The notes under the pieces are model-generated. The model did no database searches and was not told where the DNA came from. It saw only the letters and a list, made by a program, of their open reading frames with translations. This document shows, piece after piece, positions 9,127 through 17,244 of a stretch of 64,000 bases of DNA. Origin of the DNA: Oscillospiraceae bacterium (GTDB taxonomy: Bacteria; Bacillota; Clostridia; Christensenellales; Aristaeellaceae); contig JAISWI010000019.1 in assembly GCA_031270865.1 (NCBI GenBank), positions 62,001-126,000 on the forward strand, read 5' to 3'. Each line of letters begins with the position of its first letter. Within the stretch, counting starts at the first letter, position 1. Position numbers and translations under genes: made by a program.

Positions 9127-9944
9127 TGCGCTGCGATTACCACACGCACACCTGCCACTCGATGGACGGCCACCAGACCATCGCCGAACTGTGCGAGTCG
9201 GAGATTCGCGCCGGGTTCGATGAGGTTTGCCTGACAGAGCACTATGAACCGATGCATCCAACGCCCGGCGCGGACATACCGCCGAAGCTTGAATTCCTGC
9301 TGGCGGACTACCGCGCCGCGAAGAAGCTTTACCCACGCTTGAGCCTCCGCCTGGGCATTGAGATCGGCGACAACCCGCCCTACCACGATATGATAGCGCG
9401 ATGGCTGGACGAATGGCCGCTGGACTACCGCTTAATGTCGCTCCACCTTGTAGGCAAGCTCGACCCATACGACAGGGCGTATTTCTCGCAGTTCGACGAC
9501 CGCCGCGAGTTGGCTTACCCTGCCTACGCGCAAGCTATTCTGGATTCACTGCGGACATGGAATCCCGGCGAATACGACGCTCTTGCGCATCTAGGATACT
9601 GCGGACGTTACGCTCCATACCCCGACGAGCGCAAACCGCTCCTCCACAGCGACGCGCCAGACATCATCGACGATATCCTGCGCATACTGGCGCGGGACGG
9701 CAAGGCGCTGGAGATCAACACATCGAGGTTTAACAAGACCAAGCGCGTGATACCCGATCCATCCATAGTCAAGCGTTTCCGCGAGTTGGGCGGCGAGTTT
9801 ATCATGTTCGGCTCGGACGCGCACCGCCCGGAACAGGTCGGGCACGGCTTTGAGTACGCGTACCAGCTGGCGCGGGGATTTGGTTTCCAGTATACATGCC
9901 GCTTCGACCAGAGGCGCCGCGCTGTGATACCGATCCCAGATTAG
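9126..9944 (+). CDS. PHP-domain phosphatase, histidinol-phosphatase-like (HisK/HisJ type)
   Basis: 272 residues from the ATG at 9126, which overlaps the addA TGA. PHP metal-binding motifs are present: DYHTHTCHSMD at the N-terminus, LTEHYEP, HLGYCGRY and a C-terminal FGSDAHRPEQVGHGF. The architecture matches PHP histidinol-phosphate phosphatases, which make histidinol in histidine synthesis, but no other his gene is nearby. PHP proteins of this type also act on other phosphoesters, so the substrate is uncertain. Confidence 0.8.
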   Translation: MRCDYHTHTCHSMDGHQTIAELCESEIRAGFDEVCLTEHYEPMHPTPGADIPPKLEFLLADYRAAKKLYPRLSLRLGIEIGDNPPYHDMIARWLDEWPLDYRLMSLHLVGKLDPYDRAYFSQFDDRRELAYPAYAQAILDSLRTWNPGEYDALAHLGYCGRYAPYPDERKPLLHSDAPDIIDDILRILARDGKALEINTSRFNKTKRVIPDPSIVKRFRELGGEFIMFGSDAHRPEQVGHGFEYAYQLARGFGFQYTCRFDQRRRAVIPIPD

Positions 9945-9952
9945 ACAAATAT

Positions 9953-9968
9953 TGTTTCACGTGAAACA
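9953..9968. other. parS centromere-like site
   Basis: TGTTTCACGTGAAACA is a perfect 16-bp palindrome identical to the bacterial parS consensus bound by ParB/Spo0J. It sits between the PHP gene and rarA, about 13 kb from dnaA, where origin-proximal parS sites are expected. No other perfect copy was seen in the window. Confidence 0.93.
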
Positions 9969-9986
9969 TCGCGGTCGGAGGAATTC

Positions 9987-11312
9987 GTGGAAGACCTGTT
10001 CTCGCTGATGCCGAAACCTAAGCGCGACACGCCGCTCGCCGACCGCATGCGCCCGCGCTCGCTGGACGAGTTTATCGGCCAAACGCATCTTGTGGGGAAG
10101 GGCCGCTTGCTGCGGCGGGCGATTGAGGCGGATCGGCTGGGCAGCTCCATATTCTACGGCCCGCCGGGATGCGGCAAGACATCCCTAGCGTCGGTGATCG
10201 CGTCAAGGACGAGCAGCGCGTTCGTCAAGATGAACGCCGTCACCAGCGGCGTCGCGGATGTCCGCGTTGTTATCGAGGAGGCGAGGCGGCGGCTTGATTC
10301 CAGCGGCGCGGGCACGATCCTCCTGCTGGATGAGTGCCACCGCTGGAGCAAGGCGCAGAGTGACAGCGTACTGCCCGCGCTGGAAGAGGGTATCGTCAGG
10401 TTCATCGGCTCGACAACCGAGAATCCATTGATATCCATGACTCCGGCGATCGTCAGCCGGTGCAGGATATTCCACTTTATGCCCATTGGCGAGGAGGATA
10501 TAGCGCGCGGGATGCTCGCCGCGCTGTCCGACGCGGAGCGCGGGCTGGGCCACCTTGACATTCGGTGCGACCAGGACGCCCTCGCGCACCTAGCGCATAC
10601 GGCGGGCGGAGACGTCCGTTCCGCGCTGAACGCGCTGGAATTGGCCGCGCTCACCACCGATCCCTGCGCGGACGGCTCGATCCACATCACGCTGGCGATC
10701 GCGGAGGAATCCATCCAGAAACCCGCGCTCTATGTGGATGAAACGCTCTACTACGACATGCTGAGCGCGTTCTGCAAGAGCCTGCGCGGTTCGGACAGCG
10801 ACGCGGCGCTCGCGTGGTTCGCGCGTCTGGTTTACTCCGGCTGTGACCCCTGGTTGATCGTGCGCCGGGTTATCGCGCACGCCAGCGAGGATGTTGGGCT
10901 GGCGAATCCCAACGCGATGCTGACCGCCGCCGCCGCCGCGACCGCGCTGCAGCATGTCGGCATGCCCGAGGCTAAGCTGCCCATCGGCCAGGCCATCATC
11001 ACTGTTTGCGAAAGCCCGAAGTCCAACAGTGTGGTTTGCGCGATCGACGCGGCGTACGCGGACGCGGAGAAGGGTGATTTCGGCGCGGTGCCTGTCGCGC
11101 TGCGCGACACCAGCTATAAGGGCAGCGCGCGCCTGACGGACGAGCGCGGCGAGTCCCCGGGCGTAAACTACAAGTATCCACATAACTATCCCGGGCATTG
11201 GATAGAGCAGGAGTACATGCCTTCCGGTCTGGAGAACAGGGTGTACTACACGCCGTCCGGCCAGGGCGCGGAAGCCTCCATACGCAAAAAGAAATCCCCG
11301 CGGCCCGATTGA
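9987..11312 (+). CDS. rarA: Replication-associated recombination protein A (RarA/MgsA)
   Basis: 441 residues. AAA+ clamp-loader-like ATPase with PRSLDEFIGQTHLVG at the N-terminus, Walker A GPPGCGKTS, Walker B LLLDECH and sensor region STTENP. The C-terminal part carries the family signatures LVYSGCDPWLIVRR and a late YKYPHNYPGHW. RarA acts at stalled replication forks. The start is GTG at 9987 with GGAGG at 9977-9981. It converges on lepB, with a shared hairpin at the junction. Confidence 0.94.
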   Translation: MEDLFSLMPKPKRDTPLADRMRPRSLDEFIGQTHLVGKGRLLRRAIEADRLGSSIFYGPPGCGKTSLASVIASRTSSAFVKMNAVTSGVADVRVVIEEARRRLDSSGAGTILLLDECHRWSKAQSDSVLPALEEGIVRFIGSTTENPLISMTPAIVSRCRIFHFMPIGEEDIARGMLAALSDAERGLGHLDIRCDQDALAHLAHTAGGDVRSALNALELAALTTDPCADGSIHITLAIAEESIQKPALYVDETLYYDMLSAFCKSLRGSDSDAALAWFARLVYSGCDPWLIVRRVIAHASEDVGLANPNAMLTAAAAATALQHVGMPEAKLPIGQAIITVCESPKSNSVVCAIDAAYADAEKGDFGAVPVALRDTSYKGSARLTDERGESPGVNYKYPHNYPGHWIEQEYMPSGLENRVYYTPSGQGAEASIRKKKSPRPD

Positions 11313-11325
11313 CCGTGGGGATTTC
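11283..11325 (-). terminator. Terminator of lepB (hairpin shared with the rarA end)
   Basis: AAATCCCCGCGG pairs with CCGTGGGGATTT across 11290-11325. On the minus strand the hairpin is followed by TTTCTTTTTGC, a proper U-tract, so it terminates lepB. On the plus strand the T-tract is weak, although the hairpin overlaps the end of rarA. Confidence 0.8.
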
Positions 11326-11334
11326 TGGCAAGTG

Positions 11335-11937
11335 TTACTCAACAATCCTTATCTTATTCAGCGGCCATATCACGCACCGGACATGCCCGATGATCATCTC
11401 GCGCGTCAGCGGCCCGATGATGTGGCTATCGTTGGAATTCGGGCGATTGTCGCCCAGCACGAAGTACTCGTCCTCACCGAGCGTCCACGCCCCGGCGTAG
11501 CCTGGCCTGTTGGTCAGATATTCCTCCTCATACCGCTCACCGTTGACCCACAGGTAGCCGTCCATTATTTGCACCGTGTCGCCGGGCAGACCTACCAGTC
11601 GTTTCACGAAGCGTTCCGTCCGTCCGGGGAACTTGCATATGACCACGTCGAAGCGCGACAGGTTGCCCAGCAGGTAATCGAATTTGGTCGTGAAGGTGTA
11701 TTCGTTGTTCTCCAGGGTATGTATCATCGACTCGCCGTCCACGCGGATCGGCTCGAATATAAACGCGCGTATGGTCATCGCCAGCGCGACCGCGACAATG
11801 ATTGAAACCGCCCACTCGAATACCTCGCGGCCCACGGATTTTTTACCTTCCTTCTTGCCCTCGCCCTTGCCGTCCGCGAGCGGCTTAATGGATGGCGATA
11901 CGGGTTCGGTCAAGGTTCCCTCGACGACATTGCCCAT
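11335..11937 (-). CDS. lepB: Signal peptidase I
   Basis: 200 residues. Membrane-anchored serine protease that cleaves signal peptides from exported proteins. One N-terminal transmembrane segment (about 40-60) is followed by the catalytic Ser70 in DGESM and Lys112 in RFVKRLVGLPGD; the late GDNRPNSNDS motif is typical. A Lys/Gly-rich cytoplasmic tail of about 35 residues precedes the anchor. It lies just downstream of the DUF951 gene and is probably co-transcribed with it. Confidence 0.95.
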   Translation of the reverse strand: MGNVVEGTLTEPVSPSIKPLADGKGEGKKEGKKSVGREVFEWAVSIIVAVALAMTIRAFIFEPIRVDGESMIHTLENNEYTFTTKFDYLLGNLSRFDVVICKFPGRTERFVKRLVGLPGDTVQIMDGYLWVNGERYEEEYLTNRPGYAGAWTLGEDEYFVLGDNRPNSNDSHIIGPLTREMIIGHVRCVIWPLNKIRIVE

Positions 11938-11944
11938 AACGGCG

Positions 11945-12169
11945 TCACTCCCTCATCTTTAATAATAGCGCCAGCTCCGCCGGGTCAAGCCGGCTGACCA
12001 GCCGCTTCCTGCGCCTTAGAAATTCCGGGCGGTCCAGCATGACGATCCGGCCGCAGCCGTGGCACTTGATCTTCACGTCCGCGCCAACGCGTATGACCGT
12101 CCACTCGTCGCAGCCTTCCTCGCCGCATGGGTGGGGCTTTCGCATCGTGACGCGGTCGCCTAATTCCAC
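11945..12169 (-). CDS. DUF951 family small protein
   Basis: 74 residues from a GTG at 12169. The core ELGDRVTMRKPHPCG, RVGADVKIKCHGCGR and IVMLDRPEF is the DUF951 pattern, a small Firmicutes family of unknown function with a Cys motif that probably binds zinc. The GTG at 12229 gives a longer frame, but it lies almost at the predicted transcription start (TATAAT at 12234-12239), so the inner GTG is preferred. An additional Cys (CGEEGCDEW) and a longer tail than usual are present. Confidence 0.8.
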   Translation of the reverse strand: MELGDRVTMRKPHPCGEEGCDEWTVIRVGADVKIKCHGCGRIVMLDRPEFLRRRKRLVSRLDPAELALLLKMRE

Positions 12170-12233
12170 ATCGCCGCCAGCTTGCCGCCGCACCAATCCA
12201 CCCCGCGTCCTGTCAAAGTTAGCCCGCACACCA

Positions 12234-12261
12234 ATTATACCACAATTATCGGGAAATTCAA
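12234..12261 (-). promoter_or_regulatory. Promoter of the DUF951-lepB unit
   Basis: On the minus strand, TTGAAT (12256-12261), a 16-nt spacer and TATAAT (12234-12239). It is back-to-back with the leuS promoter. Confidence 0.7.
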
Positions 12262-12268
12262 TATCCGC

Positions 12269-12298
12269 TTGACAACAGCCGCCGCTTCACGTTAGAAT
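12269..12298 (+). promoter_or_regulatory. Promoter of leuS
   Basis: TTGACA at 12269-12274, an 18-nt spacer and TAGAAT at 12293-12298, 59 nt before the leuS ATG. No T-box leader is visible in the short space that follows. Confidence 0.75.
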
Positions 12299-12356
12299 AA
12301 TTTTTGGCTGATTTGGATATATCAATTAATAAATATATAAGGATGGCGGCGCGTAT

Positions 12357-14786
12357 ATGACCGTTCCCGAATACTCCCCGCGCGTGATCGAACCCAAATG
12401 GCAGCGGCGCTGGTCGCAGGCCCGGGCGTTCGAGGCTTCCAACGATTCTGACAGGCCTAAGTTCTTCGCCCTGGTAGAATTCCCCTATCCCTCCGGCGAA
12501 GGCTTGCACGCCGGGCACCCCAGGCCGTACACCGCGATGGATATCGTCGCGCGGAAGCGGCGCATGCAGGGATACAACGTGCTGTTCCCGATGGGCTGGG
12601 ACGCGTTCGGCCTGCCCACGGAGAACTACGCGATAAAGCACCGCGTCCACCCGCGCGTGGTCACCCAGCGGAACATCAGCCGCTTCCGCAAGCAGTGCCA
12701 GTCGATCGGTTTCTCATTCGACTGGACGCGCGAGGTCGACACCACCGATCCCAACTATTACCGCTGGACGCAGTGGATATTCCTCCAACTGTACAAGCGC
12801 GGGCTGGCGTACAAGTCGGAGATGCCGATCAACTACTGCACCAGCTGCAAGGTCGGGCTGGCAAACGAGGAGGTCGTCGGCGGCGTGTGTGAGCGCTGTG
12901 GCGGCGAGGTCGTGCGCCGGATCAAGAAGCAGTGGATGCTGAAGATCACCGCGTATGCCCAGACACTGCTGGACGGGCTGGACACGGTGGACTTCCTCGA
13001 CAAGATAAAGGCGCAGCAGCGCAACTGGATAGGACGATCGGAAGGCGCGGGCGTGGATTTCCAATTACTGGACGACACGACGGGTGAAGCGCTGGAGCCG
13101 CTGCGCGTGTTCACGACGCGGCCTGACACGCTGTTCGGCGCGACTTACATGGTCGTCGCTCCAGAACACCCGCTCATCGATGATTATGCTAATAGAATAA
13201 CAAACCTCGAGGCCGTTCGCGGATACAGGGACGCGTCCTCGCGCAAGAGCGACTTCGAGCGCACCGAGATCGCCAAGGATAAGACGGGCGTACCCATCGA
13301 AGGCGTGGCCGCCGTCAACCCCGCGACCGGGAAGCGGATACCCATCTGGGCCTCCGACTACGTTATGATGGGATATGGAACAGGCGCGATCATGGCCGTG
13401 CCCGCCCACGATGAGCGCGACTGGGAGTTTGCGAGACGTTTCGATCTTCCGATAGTTGAGGTTGTCGCGGGCGGCGACATCCAGTCGGCCGCGTATACCG
13501 ACGTCGAGGACGGCGAGCTAGTCAACTCCGGTTTCTTGGACGGTCTGCGCGTGCCGGACGCTAAGCGGAAGATCACCGCCTGGCTGGTCGAGCGTGGCTT
13601 GGGCGAGCCGAAGGTTCAATACAAACTGCGCGACTGGGTGTTCTCGCGCCAGCGGTATTGGGGCGAGCCGATCCCGATAGTGGATTGTCCGCGCTGCGGG
13701 CTGGTCCCGCTGCCGGAGGACCAGCTGCCGCTGTTGCTGCCCGAGGCGGACAACTACCTGCCGACCGACACGGGAGAATCCCCCTTGGCCGCGATGACGG
13801 ACTGGGTCAACACAACATGCCCATGCTGCGGCGGACCGGCCAAGCGCGAGACGGACACCATGCCGCAATGGGCGGGCTCGTCGTGGTACTTCCTGCGCTA
13901 CATGGATCCCCATAATGATGATGAGTTCGCCTCTAAAAAGGCGCTGGACTACTGGGGCATGGTGGACTGGTACAACGGCGGTATGGAGCATACCACGCTG
14001 CACCTGCTGTACAGCCGGTTTTGGCATCATTTCCTATATGATATAGGCGCGGCGCCATACGCCGAGCCTTACGCCAAGCGCACATCCCACGGCATGATCC
14101 TGGGCGCGAACGGCGAGAAGATGAGCAAGTCGCGCGGCAACGTCGTCAACCCTGACGATGTGATAGCGGAGTTCGGCGCGGACACGCTAAGGATGTACGA
14201 GATGTTCCTGGGCGCGTTCGACCAAGCGATACCGTGGTCTACGCAGGGCGTGGCGGGCTGCCGCAGGTTCCTGGACCGCGTGTGGCGCGTCCAGCAGTTC
14301 GCCGTCAGCGGCGAGGGTATCCCGGAAAAGATCCGCGCCGAGGTCCACGGGTGCGTTAAGAAGGTGACCGAGGACATCGAGCGGATGAAATTTAACACGG
14401 CCATTGCGTCAATGATGACCCTGGTCAACGTTATATATACAGAAGGCGTGGCGACGCGCGGGACGCTGCGGACGCTGCTGGCGCTGCTCAACCCGTTCGC
14501 GCCGCACATCACCGAGGAGATATGGGAACTGCAGGGCCTGGGCGAGCCGATATACGCTCAGCCGTGGCCCAAGTGGGATCCCGCCGCGCTGGTCAGGGAC
14601 GAGATCGAGATAGCGGTGCAGGTGGGAGGCAAAGTACGCGGGCGGGTCACGCTGCCGCTGAGCCTTAGCAAGGATGAGGCCGAGCGGACGCTGCCGGACC
14701 ACCCGGAGATACAGCGCCTCGCCAGCGGGCGGCCCATACGCAAGCTGATCTACGTGCCCGGCAAGATCGTTAATCTGGTGCTATAA
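12357..14786 (+). CDS. leuS: Leucyl-tRNA synthetase
   Basis: 809 residues, the usual bacterial size. Class I synthetase that charges tRNA-Leu. The HIGH signature appears as HAGH (51-54), preceded by FPYPSGEGL. The CP1 editing domain follows (for example TTRPDTLFGATYMV and later MAVPAHDERD). KMSKS is at 588-592, and a C-terminal anticodon-binding domain contains FAPHITEEIWE. A zinc-type CxxC ... CxxC lies near the connective region. ATG at 12357 follows AAGGATGG. Confidence 0.97.
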   Translation: MTVPEYSPRVIEPKWQRRWSQARAFEASNDSDRPKFFALVEFPYPSGEGLHAGHPRPYTAMDIVARKRRMQGYNVLFPMGWDAFGLPTENYAIKHRVHPRVVTQRNISRFRKQCQSIGFSFDWTREVDTTDPNYYRWTQWIFLQLYKRGLAYKSEMPINYCTSCKVGLANEEVVGGVCERCGGEVVRRIKKQWMLKITAYAQTLLDGLDTVDFLDKIKAQQRNWIGRSEGAGVDFQLLDDTTGEALEPLRVFTTRPDTLFGATYMVVAPEHPLIDDYANRITNLEAVRGYRDASSRKSDFERTEIAKDKTGVPIEGVAAVNPATGKRIPIWASDYVMMGYGTGAIMAVPAHDERDWEFARRFDLPIVEVVAGGDIQSAAYTDVEDGELVNSGFLDGLRVPDAKRKITAWLVERGLGEPKVQYKLRDWVFSRQRYWGEPIPIVDCPRCGLVPLPEDQLPLLLPEADNYLPTDTGESPLAAMTDWVNTTCPCCGGPAKRETDTMPQWAGSSWYFLRYMDPHNDDEFASKKALDYWGMVDWYNGGMEHTTLHLLYSRFWHHFLYDIGAAPYAEPYAKRTSHGMILGANGEKMSKSRGNVVNPDDVIAEFGADTLRMYEMFLGAFDQAIPWSTQGVAGCRRFLDRVWRVQQFAVSGEGIPEKIRAEVHGCVKKVTEDIERMKFNTAIASMMTLVNVIYTEGVATRGTLRTLLALLNPFAPHITEEIWELQGLGEPIYAQPWPKWDPAALVRDEIEIAVQVGGKVRGRVTLPLSLSKDEAERTLPDHPEIQRLASGRPIRKLIYVPGKIVNLVL

Positions 14787-14807
14787 CGTTTCGATGGGGG
14801 CGGTGCG

Positions 14808-15785
14808 ATGACGCGCAGGCATGGCGGCTATCACAAGCGGATATTCCCCGCTTGGGCGGTGGTTTGCCTGGATTTTACCATATTCGCGGCGGCGCTGGTG
14901 GTGTTCGCGCTGTTCCATCACGTGCTTCCGCAATCGATGGGACAACGCGCGGTGGTTATCACCGATCCAGCGGAATCAACCGCCATGTCCCGCGCCACCT
15001 CCGAGCCGATCGCCGAACAGCCGGGCCTAACCGCCATACCCGGCGACTTCTCCGCGTCGTTCCCCGCCGGGGATACCGGGGCTACGGCTATCCTCAGTTA
15101 CCAGTCAGACAGCGCGAGGGTGGCCGTCAAGAAGTACAAGGTGGGCGAGGCGGTGTGCTTCGTCGCGGACGTATGGGTCCGCGACATCCGCTCACTGCGG
15201 TCAGGATTGGCGAAAGACCAGGTGGGACAGGGTATCATAGACGATGTGGTGGATATGTCGCGCGCGCTTAACGCCGTCGCCGCTATCAACGGCGACTACT
15301 ACGGCGCCCGCGCCAAAGGCGTGGTGATCCGCAACGGCGTGCTCTACCGCGACAGCATGTATGATGACGTATGCGTGATATACGAGGACGGCGTGATGGA
15401 GACTTACACGAAGGATGAGTTCAGCATAAACGACGCCATCGCGCGGAAGGCGTGGCAGGCGTGGAGCTTCGGCCCGGAACTGCTGGACGGCGGCAAGGCG
15501 AAAACATCCTTCAACAGCTCTGTCGTGCCCGCGAACCCGCGCAGCGCGATCGGCTATTACGAGCCTGGCCACTACTGCCTCGTCGTCGTGGACGGGCGGC
15601 AGCAAGGCTACTCCCTGGGCCTGAACATGAAGGATCTGTCCTCATTCTTCGAAACGCTGGGCTGCCTGACCGCCTACAACCTGGACGGCGGCCAGTCCTC
15701 CATGATGACCTTCGAGGGCGAGCTGGTGAATCAGCCCTACAATGGCGGCAGGCCGTCCAGCGATATAGTATATATAACGCCATAA
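14808..15785 (+). CDS. Phosphodiester glycosidase family protein (NAGPA-like)
   Basis: 325 residues. One N-terminal membrane segment (about 13-36), then a roughly 60-residue spacer, then a NAGPA-type domain: AAINGDYYGARAKGVVIRNG in the middle and YNLDGGQSSMM near the end. Family members remove N-acetylglucosamine from phosphodiesters or act on wall glycans; many Firmicutes copies are uncharacterised. The catalytic domain should face outside the cell. It follows leuS by 21 nt and precedes a small membrane gene by 12 nt. Confidence 0.85.
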   Translation: MTRRHGGYHKRIFPAWAVVCLDFTIFAAALVVFALFHHVLPQSMGQRAVVITDPAESTAMSRATSEPIAEQPGLTAIPGDFSASFPAGDTGATAILSYQSDSARVAVKKYKVGEAVCFVADVWVRDIRSLRSGLAKDQVGQGIIDDVVDMSRALNAVAAINGDYYGARAKGVVIRNGVLYRDSMYDDVCVIYEDGVMETYTKDEFSINDAIARKAWQAWSFGPELLDGGKAKTSFNSSVVPANPRSAIGYYEPGHYCLVVVDGRQQGYSLGLNMKDLSSFFETLGCLTAYNLDGGQSSMMTFEGELVNQPYNGGRPSSDIVYITP

Positions 15786-15797
15786 GGAGCGTGTCCC

Positions 15798-16079
15798 TTG
15801 ACTTTCAGAAAATACCTGTCGCACGCCCTGGCGATACTGTCCGGCATGTTCATCGTTTTCTTCGCGCTGGACATCCGCAATCCCGCCATGGCGTGGATCG
15901 ATAACCGCATCACCAAGGCGCTGCTCATCATATACGCCGTGTCGACCATGACGCTGGCGGTCAGCGTCCTTAGGGGCGTCCGCCGCGCCGAGCGCCGCCA
16001 GTCGGAGCGCGGCGCGGGGCGTCGGTCAGGCGATATGCCCGAGCGCCAATCCCGCCTGAAGGAACGCTCCTATCGATAG
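15798..16079 (+). CDS. Small two-pass membrane protein
   Basis: 93 residues from a TTG at 15798, with AAGGAG at 15784-15789 giving good spacing. Two hydrophobic segments (about 8-25 and 40-58) are followed by an Arg-rich basic tail. No family recognised. Its last 54 nt overlap, tail to tail, the end of the M20 hydrolase gene on the other strand. It probably belongs to the transcript of the phosphodiester glycosidase. Confidence 0.6.
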   Translation: MTFRKYLSHALAILSGMFIVFFALDIRNPAMAWIDNRITKALLIIYAVSTMTLAVSVLRGVRRAERRQSERGAGRRSGDMPERQSRLKERSYR

Positions 16080-17228
16080 GCAACGCTCGTCAATGTCGAA
16101 TTCCGCCGTATGGATCTGCGGCGCGTCGTCTTCGGTCACGCAGCCCAAATCATAGTACAGTCCCGGCGCGACTGCCGTGAAATCTCCGAAACTGTCCACG
16201 CCCAGGCTGGGCGTCGGCTTCAGCAGCGCTTCCACGCCGATAGTCCCGGCCAGCGCGTTCAGCCGCGACACAAATTCCGGCGAGCACTCGACGGAGTGGT
16301 AGCCCTGGTTGATGGTGACTTCGCAATCGCCGCCATTTGCCACGCATACGCCTTTGACTAATTTTTCCAATTCCACCAACAGGCGCGAGTGTGTTTCCAC
16401 GCTCAACGCGCGTAGCGTGCCGTGCAGTCGCGCGCTCCGCGCGAGGATGTTAGGCGCGGTCCCGCCGTTGATCACGCCAAAGCTCAACGCCACGCTGTCC
16501 AGCGCGGACACGCGGCGGCTTATCAATGTTTGCATAGCCATAACCGTTTGCGCGGCGAGGACTATCGCGTCGATTCCGCGCTCCGGGTACGCGCCGTGGG
16601 CGCTCTGCCCGATTATCTCCAGTATAACCTCGCTGCTGGAGCCCGACATCGCGCCGGGACGCGTCTGCAGCTGTCCGATTTTCAGGCTGGGCTGCATGTG
16701 CAGGGCGAACACCGCGCTTACGCCGTCCAGCTTCCCCGCGTCAACCAGCGGCTGCGCCCCGCCTTCCGTTTCTTCCGCGGGCTCAAACAGCAGCCGCGCC
16801 TCGCCGTTGAAGGTATCGCGCCGTCCCATAAGCAGTTCAGCCGCGCCTAGCTGGATGGCGGTATGCGCGTCGTGGCCGCACGCGTGCATTACGCCCGGCA
16901 CAGTCGATCCGTACCCGCGCCCCGCGGCTTCCTGGATGGGCAGCGCGTCGATGTCCGCGCGAAGTCCCGCCGCCTTGCCGCCGCCCTTGCCGAATATCCT
17001 CCCGACGACCGCGCTCTGGCCGGGCACGATCTCCGCGTCGATGCCCATATTGGTAAGTATATCTAAAATTTTCCGCGCCGTTGGTCCTTCCGAGCCGCTG
17101 ACCGACGGGTTCATGTGGAAATACCGCCGCCATTCGCTAAGTTTCGGCGCGATGCTTAACGCGCCGCTCCATAACCCGCGCAGCAGCGGGTCGTCCGGCT
17201 CAACGCCCTTCCAATTGGGGACGCTCAT
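16026..17228 (-). CDS. M20 family amidohydrolase/peptidase
   Basis: 400 residues from the ATG at 17228, which has GGGAG upstream; an earlier in-frame ATG at 17252 overlaps the previous gene and lacks a ribosome site. Metal-binding motifs of the M20D (IAA-amino-acid hydrolase/HipO) branch are present: MHACGHDAHTA, FEPAEETEGGAQPLV and ALHMQPSLKIG. These two-zinc enzymes remove acyl groups from amino acids or cleave small peptides. Probably cytoplasmic. It is last in a run of minus-strand genes. Confidence 0.9.
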   Translation of the reverse strand: MSVPNWKGVEPDDPLLRGLWSGALSIAPKLSEWRRYFHMNPSVSGSEGPTARKILDILTNMGIDAEIVPGQSAVVGRIFGKGGGKAAGLRADIDALPIQEAAGRGYGSTVPGVMHACGHDAHTAIQLGAAELLMGRRDTFNGEARLLFEPAEETEGGAQPLVDAGKLDGVSAVFALHMQPSLKIGQLQTRPGAMSGSSSEVILEIIGQSAHGAYPERGIDAIVLAAQTVMAMQTLISRRVSALDSVALSFGVINGGTAPNILARSARLHGTLRALSVETHSRLLVELEKLVKGVCVANGGDCEVTINQGYHSVECSPEFVSRLNALAGTIGVEALLKPTPSLGVDSFGDFTAVAPGLYYDLGCVTEDDAPQIHTAEFDIDERCLSIGAFLQAGLALGHIA

Positions 17229-17244
17229 ATATACGCTCCCATAA

